From: Halisarca cf. caerulea
Lineage: Eukaryota > Porifera > Demospongiae > Chondrillida > Halisarcidae
Assembly (NCBI GenBank): GCA_963170055.1
Contig: CAUJGJ010000194.1
Location: 110,001-130,000, forward strand
DNA: 20,000 nt
Reading direction: 5' to 3'
A program made the position numbers and the translations under genes. Within the stretch, counting starts at the first letter, position 1. Each line of letters opens with the position of its first letter. Below are positions 9,273-19,983 of this stretch, piece after piece. The notes beneath the pieces were generated by a model. The model worked only from the letters and a program-made list of their open reading frames with translations. It was not told the origin of the DNA and made no database searches.

Positions 9273-10111
9273 TCAACCCGGAGAAGAGTGGAAAAGTGAC
9301 ATGAACAATGATGACAACGACAAGCCTCTGACAGAGAGCTGAGCTTGTCCTCTATTTCAAAGAAGATATTGAACTCATAGGACCCAAAAGACAGCATAGA
9401 GTAGTTAAAGGTTACTCTATCATGACTTCCACCAGTCTGAATAGTGTGAGGTATCGTAAAACTAGTATCATTGTTCAAATGCCATTTCAAGAAAGCACTC
9501 GCATCTTTAGAAAAATTGCAATTAATAGTTCTTCCTCTTGTGTTATCACGACAGAAAACTGAATCGAAGAAGAGCAAAGTAGGTAATGACAGTAACATCA
9601 CTAAACAGGTACCTACGTACATACATGATATGTAAGTATATGATTCTACCACAACATAAAAGACATTAGCAGATGTACATACGTACGTGTGTACATATGT
9701 ACAGTATGTACGTACATACATGGAAGCACGTCGGGCATAGGCTTTGAAGCTGTGTACGTACGTACGCATGCACGTACGTGTTTACTGTATGATATTGTAC
9801 TTCATTTCACTACTTGCAGAGCTGTTCAGCCCATTGTGCACACATGAAGTGCACACATACGTATGTACATACATACGTATCTACCTACAGTATATGATAC
9901 ATGCATACATACACCTCACCCCCTCCCACATAGAACACAAAACTAATAAAAAGTAAATAGCCTGGGCAAAAACGTACCCACATCACATCCATCACTCACT
10001 ATTCAGACACACTGTTGTTGGATTACAGTTTTTGTCGATGGGTGCTCCGTTGACGACCAATACCATTGGTATGAATAATAACAATCCCCAAATCAAAGAT
10101 TCGCTGGTAAT
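8091..10111 (-). CDS. Gene 2: predicted small secreted one-module protein (4 exons visible)
   Basis: Proposed exons in transcript order are 10000-10111, 9271-9558, 8912-8971 and 8091-8254: 624 nt, or 207 residues and a stop, plus an unseen start exon. The layout is a hydrophobic signal run, a short Cys-containing linker, a 96-residue module (Cys3, Cys14, Trp26, NYS sequon, FGSYEFNIFF strand, extra Cys cluster CRCHHCSC near the end), a 20-residue insert and a basic tail ending in FRIK. Exon phases (0, 1-1, 1-1, 1) match gene 1 where comparable. Secretion is predicted because no second hydrophobic segment is present. Introns contain an ACGTAC repeat, a foldback element and a (GT)30 tract that serves as the donor of the module exon. 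The family is not recognised. Confidence 0.7.
8255..8911 (-). other. Gene 2 last intron
   Basis: About 657 bases between exon 8912-8971 and the terminal exon. It holds ACGTAC-type repeats near 8383-8410, the X-box-like site at 8677-8690, and a minus-strand open frame around 8780-8940 (reading VKEEFLGYDAKLASC and RVRLSEHFF) that I cannot identify. That frame is out of phase with the adjoining exon. Confidence 0.45.
8677..8690. promoter_or_regulatory. X-box-like (RFX) palindrome
   Basis: GTTACCATGGTAAT differs by one base from the RFX consensus palindrome GTTACCATGGTAAC. RFX factors bind such X-boxes in animals. It lies inside the last intron of gene 2, and function is unproven. Confidence 0.35.
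8912..8971 (-). CDS. Gene 2 extra exon (60 nt, symmetrical 1-1)
   Basis: The acceptor CTGTTCTTGACTTTCAG has a good pyrimidine tract and the donor GGCG|GTAAGA is good. Of the three frames only phase 1 is open, and that is the phase delivered by the module exon. It codes IRRSNNYLNTKIEFKKGIG after a split Glu. Being a multiple of three and phase 1-1, it could be included or skipped without changing the tail. No equivalent is evident in genes 1 and 3. Confidence 0.5.
9021..9142. mobile_element. Foldback MITE in gene 2 intron
   Basis: The 122-bp element begins GTTAAGACATAGGC and ends, reverse-complemented, GTTAAGACAAGGGC; both arms continue into GGCTGTATGGCATAA, giving imperfect inverted arms of about 34 bases. 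The interior holds further inverted sequence (GCCCTCGGGCTCTTCGTGCC against CCTTCGGGAC). It is much more GC- and CpG-rich than its surroundings. No protein is encoded. Confidence 0.75.
9211..9270. repeat. Perfect (AC)30 abutting an exon
   Basis: Thirty uninterrupted AC units end at 9270. On the minus strand this is (GT)30 starting exactly at the exon edge GAAG|GTGTGT, so the first GT is the predicted 5' splice site of gene 2 exon 9271-9558. Confidence 0.9.
9271..9558 (-). CDS. Gene 2 module exon: cysteine-rich beta-sandwich-like
   Basis: This phase 1-1 exon of 288 bp has acceptor TTCGATTCAG before TTTTCTGTCG, nearly identical to that of gene 1. The donor is GAAG followed directly by the GT repeat. 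The module has VFC, RTINC (Cys14), Trp26, sequons NFS, NDT and NYS (52-54), FGSYEFNIFF, a Cys cluster CRCHHCSC and a closing LLRVE. The RTI-x-C segment and the NYS position match gene 1 residue for residue within one or two positions. Confidence 0.83.
9605..9900. repeat. ACGTAC/ACATAC-rich simple repeat in gene 2 intron 2
   Basis: Clusters of GTACGTAC, ACATACGT and GCATGCACGTACGT within the intron at 9559-9999. The equivalent intron of gene 1 also carries a simple repeat. Confidence 0.8.
10000..10111 (-). CDS. Gene 2 signal-peptide exon
   Basis: The acceptor is strong (CCTTTTCCATTTTTTCCAG) and the donor AATA|GTGAGTGA is good. The exon is 112 bp, entered in phase 0 and left in phase 1, as in gene 1. 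It codes ITSESLIWGLLLFIPMVLVV, a signal-like core, followed by NGAPIDKNCNPTTVCLN. The Met inside the core is too late to be the start, so a short upstream start exon is expected but I could not fix it. Confidence 0.72.
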
Positions 10112-11034
10112 CTGGAAAAAATGGAAAAGGTAATGAGTAACCAGAGTGATCTTCACTGCTACACTGAGGTCTAAAATCCTCTGATACTACTCACATAGGT
10201 ACGTATGCATGCATGCACATGTGGGTACGTACGTGTATACGTATGTGTGCAATCAGGTGTGTACGTATATGTAGTTTCATATATTGTACACCACACACCC
10301 AAGACAGAACCCTTAAGTCTACATACGTAAAAGTGAATTCAATTCTACTCCTAAGAGCTACACAGTGCTTACAATCTGAAACGAAAACACTGAAGTGGAG
10401 TACCCACTGAGGAGGTCACCACAAGGTAGTTCTACAACACATCCACAGTGTACAAGAGATACAACATGACAAGATTTTTCACAAGGGCAACAGGTGGTGG
10501 CACAGGTCACACTTTAGAAGGGAAGGGAAGGGAAGGCAGAGAGTGAAACTAAAGACATGCAACTCCGGAAACCAAACAAGGCCAAGGGTATTCACCAGAG
10601 AACAAAGCCATACAAGAAAAACCCCTAATGAAACCCAAACAAGTGCACTAGCAAACTTGACATACCAAGAAACTCATCCCTCTTGTTTTCTTCAAGAAAT
10701 AAAGTACTAGGACAAAAAAAGAATATATCCACAGTGCTCAATAAAGTTCATGTGGTGAATACATGGGTGCATGGCACATTTATAGAAACTAACATCCAAA
10801 ATCATATTCACGACCATCAGTCCCCAGGGAAACCACCTCAACGATCCCCTTTGTTTTTCCCTCACAGTATGGAATGCACATTTGCATGAACATACACATG
10901 AATAAACAGAGAATGATATCTTTGTGTAGCAAGCACCTAGGAAGAGAGAACTATTGCTCACAGTTTGAGTGAATTCTGCTATTGTAGATACACATGTATT
11001 GAATGGCCATTTTGTAGTCCAGGGCATATATGAT
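10112..11034. other. Region upstream of gene 2
   Basis: Contains ACGTAC-type repeats (10194-10270) and a short (AAGGG)n run at about 10518-10536. The gene 2 start exon and promoter should lie here or further up, but no ATG with a phase 0 donor stands out. Confidence 0.4.
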
Positions 11035-11364
<330 letters not shown>

Positions 11365-11404
11365 AGAGGTAGAGCAGAATACTGTGGTATCAGAAGAAAA
11401 TAAC

Positions 11405-12150
11405 CCTTTACAGCAAAATCCGAGTATGCCCGTTCTACAATGCATGGCCCAGGTCAGCTTCTGACCACCTGAAGTGCTTACAGAGTTTTCTACAGAGATG
11501 AATCAGGATACTCCTGGGAACAATCATGAGAGACAACACTCACAACACTCTGTTTAGAGAGAAGGCTAGCTTGTTGGCTGTTAAATCCTTTTAAGGAAAA
11601 GGAGACTACAGTGGTTGGGGTATCTTGCCTGAATGGATCCATCACGAACTGGATGCCAGCTCTTGATGTTCCATCAAGAAGGTAGCAAGTGCCGACCTGG
11701 TGGGCAGAAACTTCACCGGAACAACATTGTGATGGAGCTCATGAGGAAGGGAAATATGCTAGCAGACTGGAGAGCAATAACACAAGGCAGGAAGAAGTGG
11801 AGAGGCATAGTGATATCAGCAGTCGAGGACCTGAACAAATAGTCTGAAGAAAGGGAGCAATAAAGAAGGATGAGAGACAGAGGAGAAGAGTAGAGGCTGC
11901 CATGCCAGCTTCTGCTTGGACCTGTGAGCTCAGAGCATGCATGCTCCTTCACCGTCAAATCAGAGTTGGATTGACAAACCAACAGAGGCAAAAACATGCT
12001 CTCAAATCCACAGCACATATCCTAGTCAAAGCTGTAGCTGTCTCCTTTATGTGCAAGGGACCTGTCACCACACACGTGCATGTGAGTGCAATAGTTGAAC
12101 AATATGGTGATTGCAACCTGCATGCACCAATCTCAAGATTGAAAGCAAAA
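11405..12150 (+). pseudogene. Non-LTR retrotransposon 3' relic (reverse transcriptase C-terminus)
   Basis: Three frames in succession give the familiar end of a LINE ORF2. First comes DHLKCLQSFLQR, a stop, then IRILLGTIMRDNTHNTLF (from about 11457), which fits the L-x-x-F-x-R-x-R-x-I-L-G-I tract. Next comes RRLQWLGYLA, a stop, then MDPSRTG (from 11600), fitting the RWLGH-x-x-RM motif. It continues through GGQKL and ITQGRKKWRGIV, the conserved W...RKKWR tail, to a stop at about 11842. A third frame at about 11866-12000 resembles the degenerate C-terminal zinc finger (WTCELRAC ... RVGLTNQQRQKHA). At least two frameshifts and two internal stops make it non-functional. The polymerase core and endonuclease are absent. 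The clade cannot be decided by eye. Confidence 0.78.
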
Positions 12151-12152
12151 AG

Positions 12153-13206
<1,054 letters not shown>

Positions 13207-13348
13207 AAGGAGAGGAAGATGACTAGCATCCCTAGACTTCCTAAGGACAGGAAAATGAGAAGCATCCTTTCACTTCTAAGGACAGGAAATGACAGCCATC
13301 ACTTAACTTCCCGAGGACAGGAAGATGGGAACCATTCCTTGACTACTC
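13207..13348. repeat. Degenerate 35-36-bp minisatellite, about 4 units
   Basis: Units begin near 13207, 13243, 13278 and 13313. Each runs AAGGACAGGAAAATGA, then an AGCATCC-like block, then ACTTCCT. Units differ from each other by several substitutions. Confidence 0.75.
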
Positions 13349-15055
13349 ACAGACCAAATGGCACTGCAAGCCCTACATGAGCAGCCCGGTCTAGCTTAGC
13401 AAACAGTAGACAGCATAACAAGTACCAATGCCATGCTAGTGTGACACAATAACTCGAATGATTGTGTACAACTACGTATGTACGTATGAAAGTACATACA
13501 CATTTGCTTATGACCAAGTTAGAAACAAAACAGAAAAAATATGATACAACATTAATAGGAAATGGGAATTTTACAATGACCTGTACTGATATATCAATAG
13601 TGTACTTGAAACCTTCGACAGTTGAGAAAATTCTTTCACAAAAGAAGCACTCTGGAAACGAGGCTCACAAAAGAATACATGTTCTTTCTCAAACACAGAC
13701 AGGGAACATCGATAGAGCTTCAAAACTGCACCTGTATTACCAATCCACCTACAAAGCTGCCCCAAGGAAGACCAGCAGTGCTAATGGTGTGCAAGATAAA
13801 CATATCCCCACTCCCCCCCCCCCCCCCCCCCCAGAATGTTGTGGCAACTTATGCACAAAGTACAGTTGGCCTCCTTAGAACTTCTCCCAAGGAGAGGGTG
13901 AAAGGCATCTGTGCAAAAATGGGGTAGACAGGGAGGAGGGAGGGGGTGCTCAGGGAGAGCCTTGTATTCAAGTGCATGAGCACAATGTCATATGCATTGT
14001 CCAACAATTCAAAAAGAGAAGGTGGACAACTGCCCCTTCTCCCAACCCTCCTCTCAAATAAAGTCCCAGCTGATATGGGTAGATGACCAAAGCATGGTAT
14101 ACATATGTATGTGCACTACAAGAAGGCTACAAACACACAGAAGCAGGTATTGTTCACCATTAGCAGCACCTCAAGACAACCTCCACTTGGTTCTACAGTA
14201 TACAGTACATACGTACAGTACACACTGTATGTACGGACATGCAACTGAATATGTACAATGTCATACTGTAAATACGTACGTACATATGTACATACTGCAA
14301 GTACATATGTACGTAAGTACATATGGTAACGGTCCTTATGTACGTATGTGTGTATGAAGATGTTGTGTTGAGCACACCATAAACTGAAGATACTTAGTAC
14401 AAAGAACGACATGTGCACATAATACGCACAGTTCAGTATTCCATTCAAGCATTACTGCAAAAACATTCACAACTAGTACCATACTCTCCATTGCCCTGAG
14501 TTTCACACTCCTTCATCCAACAATGTCAATCAAGTGTTCACAGATAGTGTGTTTGAGATACTCAATGGCCAACTAACTTACAATCTGAACTGAAAACACA
14601 TACGTACATAAGGATGGACGTAGGCACAATACACATTGTGTGTCCGACACAACTACCCGCATACACATGTGCGCATGAATGAATATCAAAACTACAAGGA
14701 ACAGCAGAAATTGAAGGTAAAAGCAAAGACATGTAACCCTCCACAGAATAGGCTCGCGTAGAAAAAGGATGAAGTTAGTACGTAGTTTCAACAACCAATA
14801 CTCCCAAATGCATTGATAGTTGGGTAAACAGTGTCCTGGGGGAATCTGGCAACTGGTACGTAAAAATAGACACCACTATTATGAAAAAGTGACATTCATG
14901 GACAGCGAGATATAATTCATACGTATGTATGTATGTATGTATTTAAAGGGTACAAATTTTAAAGGGTACAATTTGTAAGAAAGAAAGCGGAAATAACGAA
15001 AATATTGAACCTGACAAAAATAGAACAACAAAAGTATGTGAAATGTAATGTGGCA
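13349..15055. other. Spacer with simple repeats, no gene supported
   Basis: All three plus frames near 13460-13930 are partly open because of low complexity and the poly(C) run. ACGTACAT-type repeats occupy about 14205-14350. A (TATG)n run with a 16-base tandem duplication of TTAAAGGGTACAA lies at about 14924-14973. No gene is supported. Confidence 0.45.
13813..13832 (+). repeat. C20 homopolymer
   Basis: Twenty uninterrupted C residues, read as polyproline in a spurious plus-strand frame. Confidence 0.95.
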
Positions 15056-15213
15056 CGTCTGTATAATCCGACATTCTCTCTAATCCAGCTATTTCTTATG
15101 ACGTACAGTCACCGCATTAAAGCATGATTAGGGCAAGTCTTGGCCAACAACCTCCAAATCCGACTTCCATTCTTTTAAGCTCCATTGAGTTTCAACTTAA
15201 AGAGGTCTCACTA
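15056..15213. mobile_element. Possible decayed pogo-like MITE
   Basis: The right end, reverse-complemented, reads TAGTGAGACCTCTTTAAGTTG, resembling the CAGTGAAACCTCTTT end of 2394-2575. The left end (GTCTGTATAATCCGACATTC) has the AATCCGAC repeats seen in pogo-type MITEs. The two ends match each other poorly. Confidence 0.35.
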
Positions 15214-15939
15214 CACCCACAACCTGACTACGTATGTGAAGACAGAAGGGATCAACACATTTACACAAGCACAGATGCTTACTTGGATACTTGCTTTTTG
15301 TAGGACAATGCAATATTAAGTATGTACGTAGTCACACATGATACAAGGGACATGCTCTACGCACACATGCATACGTATGTTTCACTACTTACACTTATAC
15401 ATAAATGCATACGTTTTACTACTTACACGGACAAAATTTATGCTTGCATTGTATGCACTGTTGACTCATACTTCTCACCAATGGACAACCCACGTACGCA
15501 TAGTTTACCATGGTTCCTCCCCTTTCATCAAAGCCTAATCTCACCCCCCACCCCCACCCCCACAACACAATTTGTAGCACTGACTGTAGTACGTACGTAC
15601 GTACACAACATTGTGCACAGACATGTATGTGAATGGGATTACAGGTTTCAAAACTGGTGAAACGAATTGCCAGTGATTACATACGTACTTGTGATTCCTT
15701 GGAAAACGTAGCACAGTACCAAATACATATGTATGTATGCACTATGCAAATATGTAACTTACAATGCCACCCAATAAAGTGCATGGGCACAGATAGCCCA
15801 ACCAGATCTATGGCATGAGGCACTTATTATGGAGTTCTACACACTCACCCCTGGCCAGCAGTCATTCTGCTCTCAGGACAACAAAAATGAGCAGCCACGT
15901 AGCTCACTACAACATGGTGAATGGCGTAATAGTCTGGTA
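15214..15939. other. Intergenic, no gene seen
   Basis: Holds ACGTACGT repeats (15588-15605) and a C-rich run C6-A-C5-A-C5 at about 15544-15561, able to form an i-motif or a quadruplex on the minus strand. No coding evidence. Confidence 0.45.
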
Positions 15940-16022
15940 TAGCCCACACCCAATCTCACTCGGCCATTTTCGGGAACAGGGGCTTGGCTTCGAAATGGCA
16001 AGGCGAGATTGGGTCTGAGCTA
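15940..16022. mobile_element. Short palindromic MITE, copy 1
   Basis: The 83-bp element starts TAGCCCACACCCAATCTCAC and ends, reverse-complemented, TAGCTCAGACCCAATCTCGC. The arms continue to GGCCATTTTCG and TGCCATTTCG, giving about 31 bases of inverted repeat. The same arm sequence is found at 17084-17180. A minus-strand frame across it and its flank (15907-16185) is not a gene. Confidence 0.72.
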
Positions 16023-16029
16023 CATACCT

Positions 16030-16073
16030 GTGGAAGGGGGTTGCCAATAGTCTCATACTCAGCCCCCTTCCAC
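16030..16073. repeat. Perfect 11-bp inverted repeat
   Basis: GTGGAAGGGGG (16030-16040) pairs perfectly with CCCCCTTCCAC (16063-16073) across a 22-base loop. It lies next to copy 1 of the short MITE and is probably part of the same nested repeat cluster. Confidence 0.7.
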
Positions 16074-17083
16074 CGGCCATCAGGGTAGAATAAAATGGCA
16101 GCTGGCTGAAGGGGCGGGGTACAAGACTACGTGGGTTGCTGACACCATTGGATGGATGAATCAAAGCAATGATGAAATACGTCATAAATGCTGAAATCTC
16201 TGCTGAACTTGTTGGGCTGTGCTATTATTAGCTTCACCAGTTAGGTGACACTGCCAGGGAAATCCGTAAAGCCAAGTTGAGGGTCTGGCCATGCGAGACT
16301 AGCAAAAGCTACAGTGGCACGCGTATGCATTTGCATCCTGTTCAAGGGCCGACCTTCTCTATCACAGCTCAACGCAACCAGCTGCGTATATGGACATTAG
16401 GTAGGACAATGCCCAAGTGAATCGATTGACGTTTCAACATAAACTGAGAGAGGTTTTTCCTAAAGCTTTTCCTTAGCGTACATAGCCGTTTCTAGCTCAT
16501 GGACCATACAAACAGAAGCAAACGCCACTTTGGAAGAAGCACTGTACAGAAAATAGTGTTTTCAAACTACGCATTTGGGGTAACATGCAGTTTAAAACTC
16601 ACATTAAACAAGAAAAAATAGCTATGTTGCACGTGGCCAGTACAATGTTTTCGCCGACAATAGTCTTCTCCATTTTCTGCATGGCCAGCAGTTTTGAGTT
16701 TCGACTCCCACTTCGAATATTGTGACACCACTTGACTAAACGGAATGTTGACTCTTCCATGGACGCCTTGAGTACATGCAGCATGCAGATCTTACAAATG
16801 TCTGTAGGTAGCTATAGTTTTCGAGCTCGCTGGAAGATCTACAGGAACTAACGGAATCTACAGAAACAATACTGCACTGATGCATGGTTGGACTGGACTC
16901 CATGTCATCAAATATATTGCTGTTAACTGGGCAAAGACTAGTATTATTTTACTGCATCGGTTCTGTAGTATTTGGATGTAAACTTGCTGCTCTGATCATT
17001 CTGAAAGTCGCCCAGTTCTCAAACCAAACTGTATACTTTGTGCAATGCTAGGACTATGTTTGTGCTGCCCAGTCTGACGTTTG
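16074..17083. other. Repeat-derived and unassigned sequence
   Basis: GGTCTGGCCATGCGAGACTAG at about 16283-16303 looks like the terminal repeat of another MITE. Between 16600 and 16800 two minus-strand frames are open at once (one includes SQYSKWESKLK), and TTTAAT|GTGAGTTT resembles a donor. No homology is recognised, so no gene is called. Confidence 0.3.
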
Positions 17084-17180
17084 CCGACCCATGCAATATC
17101 ACTCCGCCATTTTCGAAGACTGACGTCACCGGGCGAACAACACTTCAGTCCTTGAAAATAGCCAAGCGAGATTGGATCGG
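17084..17180. mobile_element. Short palindromic MITE, copy 2
   Basis: The left arm CCGACCCATGCAATATCACT then CCGCCATTTTCGAAGACTGA pairs with the reverse-complemented right arm CCGATCCAATCTCGCTTGGC then TATTTTCAAGGACTGA. The shared core CAATCTCGCTYGGCCATTTTCG identifies the same family as 15940-16022. Confidence 0.68.
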
Positions 17181-17398
17181 TAACACTAGACTATGAGTTG
17201 CTATAGGCTAAAGACTATACAATATGCAGACATGGTTAACATTAATTGGAAGAAACAATGCAGCCACAGTCTGGCATTGTTCACTCAAAATTACTAGGTC
17301 ATTTTAGGGACTACCCCCAATCACCACCTACCACCCAATGATATCAGTCTTTGATACTAGCCAATAAATAGATTGGGTTGGCAAATTGGGTGAGTGAA

Positions 17399-17407
17399 CA
17401 CACGCAT

Positions 17408-17446
<39 letters not shown>

Positions 17447-17560
17447 CACATGTGCACGTACGTGCATACACACACACACATGCACACACGCACGCATGCA
17501 CGTATGTACGCACGCACCCCCCCCCCCCCCCACACACACACATACATACACATGCACACA
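17399..17560. repeat. (CA)n tract with C15 run
   Basis: CA repeat with TGCA and ACGTACGTGC variants and 15 uninterrupted C at 17517-17531. Frames through it (Val-Cys with poly-Gly) are artefacts. Confidence 0.93.
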
Positions 17561-17779
17561 CATGTACTGATCGATCTTGTAAATGAAATAGTTTTCATTT
17601 TATATTTTTCATTCTCATGGCATGCCTTAAAGTTAATGTTTGTAAGAGAAAGAGAAGGTGGAATTCCATATTGTTCCTTAATTGTGCAAAACTATATACT
17701 GCTTTCACATGCAAAGTGTCTATGATGATGGTAGTACAACTTGGAATTATGGCAAGTACTTATTGGGTGTTAGTAGAAT

Positions 17780-17955
17780 TCAGCAAATCATTCTGGTGAA
17801 TTTTGGGGTCCCCTCAATTTTCTGCAAGATAATCTTGAATTCTTGAAGAAGACTATGGGAATCGCCCTTTCTTTTAGATGTAATTTGGATCCTGACCTCG
17901 TTAAATATTCCTCTTAGATTTAAGTCAGTTTCATATACTGATTTTTCAAGTGGAT
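17780..17955 (-). CDS. Gene 3 terminal exon (C-terminal tail)
   Basis: The acceptor TTTATGGCTCATTTAG is entered in phase 1; the TGA stop is at 17780-17782. It codes DPLEKSVYETDLNLRG, then EVRIQITSKRKGDSHSLLQE, a helix-like segment and TRMIC at the end. The middle block aligns without gaps to the gene 2 tail. There is no hydrophobic anchor. Confidence 0.66.
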
Positions 17956-18970
17956 CTAAATGAGCCATAAAACAAAATTGATCACAATGAAAGTTTTCAC
18001 TGATCATAATACAATAGCTGAAAGAAATTGCAGTGCTGGCACTACGCCACTGTGTATAACATACCCTCACGTGCTTGGTCTAAGGCAACGTACTGCAAAT
18101 CCCCACACATCATTTCAGACATTCGAGTGCACGAGCCTAAGCTATGGATATTGTGCACTCGAAACAACAATAGCAAATCCCCAAAGGTGAGTATAGCAGA
18201 GTGTTAAAGCATTAGTAGTAAATTAGTCAACTCAGAATGCCATTTGAGAGAATATCTCCAGTTTTAACCCATTGGCAACCTTCAAAATGTCTGTGTAGTA
18301 CTTCTGTCAAATTATAGTAGTGGCTGCTAATAACACTATATCTCAATTGGTAGAACTATAATACAGTGAAACATCCAATTGCGGACTCTCCCAAATAAGG
18401 ACACAGTATAATAAACCTTGTATACAAAGAACAGAACTTGAGGTCACAAGAAACATCGTCCCTGTTGTTCTAATGCACTTTAAACCTTCCCAGGTGGAAA
18501 ACCTCCTTACAAAGGACAAATAGAGTTGTCCCAATAATGGGTCAGTTATATAGAGGTTCCACTGTACTAGAACATACCACAGATATGTATACAGTATATT
18601 ACAATTGTGGTAGATGGTCCAGGAGTAATACACTGTGTTATAATATGATGATTAGAGTAAAGCATATGTATTGTAATAATATCAATCTGCTAACCTTCTA
18701 TAATTAATGATGTTCTGTGAGTGCAAGAGAATCCTTGAGATTCACATCTAAGACCCAAAGGCGAATCTAAGTCATACTGGTAGAAAATTTCAAACTGGTG
18801 ACAGCCGAAAGTCAAAGAAGAATAGTTGAATGTCCTTTGAGAAAGACAGCATCCAAAATCCTGTAAAGTACTGGTCAAGTTGGACTTGAGAGTCCAATCT
18901 ACTACATCGGCAAGCGCCTTGTGGTACACACAGGTCAATATCTTTTCTGTTACAATGTTCTCACATATAA
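17780..18970 (-). CDS. Gene 3: third paralogue (module and tail exons; 5' part not seen)
   Basis: Two exons are readable: 18695-18970 (module) and 17780-17955 (tail and stop). Their phases (1-1, then 1) match genes 1 and 2, and joining them keeps the frame for 151 codons including the stop. The module keeps Cys3, Cys14, Trp26 and the NYS sequon, with extra Cys pairs (GCC, FGCH, LRC and FSC). The tail has the KRKGD ... LLQ block that aligns with gene 2. The signal exon is not visible: a (CA)n-rich stretch occupies 19113-19795, and the last 200 bases show no hydrophobic exon with a phase 1 donor, so it is probably beyond the window. A pogo-like MITE sits in the last intron. Confidence 0.66.
18095..18183. 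repeat. Hairpin between direct repeats in gene 3 intron
   Basis: A perfect 11-bp inverted repeat (TTCGAGTGCAC at 18122-18132, GTGCACTCGAA at 18153-18163) is bracketed by two copies of GCAAATCCCCA (18095-18105 and 18173-18183). It may be a small mobile-element footprint or an intronic RNA structure. Confidence 0.55.
18364..18564. mobile_element. pogo/Tigger-like MITE in gene 3 intron
   Basis: The left end is CAGTGAAACATCCAATTGCG; the right end, reverse-complemented, is CAGTGGAACCTCTATATAAC. The element is flanked by TA on both sides, the expected target duplication. It is 201 bp with no coding capacity. The ends match the family at 2394-2575. Confidence 0.78.
18695..18970 (-). CDS. Gene 3 module exon: cysteine-rich beta-sandwich-like
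   Basis: This phase 1-1 exon of 276 bp has acceptor TTTGCCTTTATAG before TTATATGTG and donor GAAG|GTTAGC. The module has VIC, ILTC (Cys14), Trp26, NLT and NYS sequons (NYS at 49-51), a LTFGCHQFEIFY strand, LRC, FSC and a closing LIIE. FNYSSLTFG compares with FNYSMLSFG in gene 2, the clearest local identity in the family. Confidence 0.82.
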
Positions 18971-19112
18971 CTATAAAGGCAAAAATATTAATAATATTCC
19001 AGCATAACATTACTATGCACATTGTCTTATAGAATGCACATATTATATGCAGATATGCATGCATAAAGAAAAGTACACACATATATAACCGTCACATGCA
19101 CAATTAAACACA

Positions 19113-19139
19113 TACACACCATACACACACACACACACA

Positions 19140-19179
<40 letters not shown>

Positions 19180-19394
19180 CACACATGCACACGTGCACAC
19201 ACACATACATGTAAACGTAAATGTAGACGCATACACCTACACACACATGTACACACACGTACACAGACACACACATACACACACACAAACACACGCACAC
19301 ACATATATACACACATGTACATGTACACACACACACAAAATATAAACATAAATGTACACACACATGTAAACGTAAATGTACACACACACACACT

Positions 19395-19425
<31 letters not shown>

Positions 19426-19507
19426 ACACACACACAAATGTAAACGTACACACACATGTAGACGTAAACGTACACACATATGTTAACATAAACGTACACA
19501 CACACAT

Positions 19508-19585
<78 letters not shown>

Positions 19586-19795
19586 AGTACACACACACAC
19601 ATACACACAAACACACACACACACGCACACACACACACACACACATATGCACACACACACTCACACACGCACACACACATGCACATGTACACACACCCAT
19701 GCACACACACTCACACACACTCACACTCACACACACACACACATGCACATGTGCATGCACACACCCATGTACACACACTCACACACGCACAATAT
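19113..19795. repeat. (CA)n tract with embedded minisatellite
   Basis: Nearly 700 bases of CA repeat. Between about 19205 and 19500 a longer unit of the type ATGTAAACGTAAATGTACAC recurs (near 19208, 19340, 19365, 19437, 19458 and 19481), spaced by CA runs of different length. It lies on the 5' side of gene 3 and probably within an intron. All frames through it are artefacts. Confidence 0.93.
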
Positions 19796-19968
19796 ATAAT
19801 TGTAGTCATGCAAACCTACAAGCCTTTCCATTGTTATTCAAAAATAATTGGACACCATCTAGTGTCAAGATGTTACCCATGAGTATTCCAACCTATGGTC
19901 ATATACAAGTGAACAATACAAATCCAATTATCTATTGTTATAATAATTCTGCTTGTATTGCATGTAAA

Positions 19969-19983
19969 GGGTTAGGGTTAGGG
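19969..19983 (+). repeat. Short interstitial TTAGGG repeat
   Basis: GGGTTAGGGTTAGGG, about 2.5 units of the animal telomere repeat. Too short to imply a chromosome end. Confidence 0.6.

Noticed and set aside
9092..9769. Single 225-codon minus-strand frame spanning the gene 2 module exon
   Set aside because: Only 9271-9558 is real exon. The frame runs on through the (GT)30 tract and the upstream intron by chance, and both exon edges have splice sites matching the paralogues.
10200..10290. Candidate start exons for gene 2 such as ATGTGCATGCATAC before GTACC
   Set aside because: They lie inside ACGTAC/GCATGC simple repeat and have poor donors; too ambiguous to call.
13462..13927. Two overlapping plus-strand frames with polyproline
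   Set aside because: The proline run comes from a C20 homopolymer; both strands are partly open and no frame shows a recognisable domain.
16599..16810. Minus-strand open frames ending near a GTGAGT donor-like site
   Set aside because: Two different frames are open over the same bases and neither fits a phase expected by gene 2 or any recognised domain.
19969..19983. Telomere or chromosome end
   Set aside because: Only about 2.5 TTAGGG units, followed by ordinary sequence.
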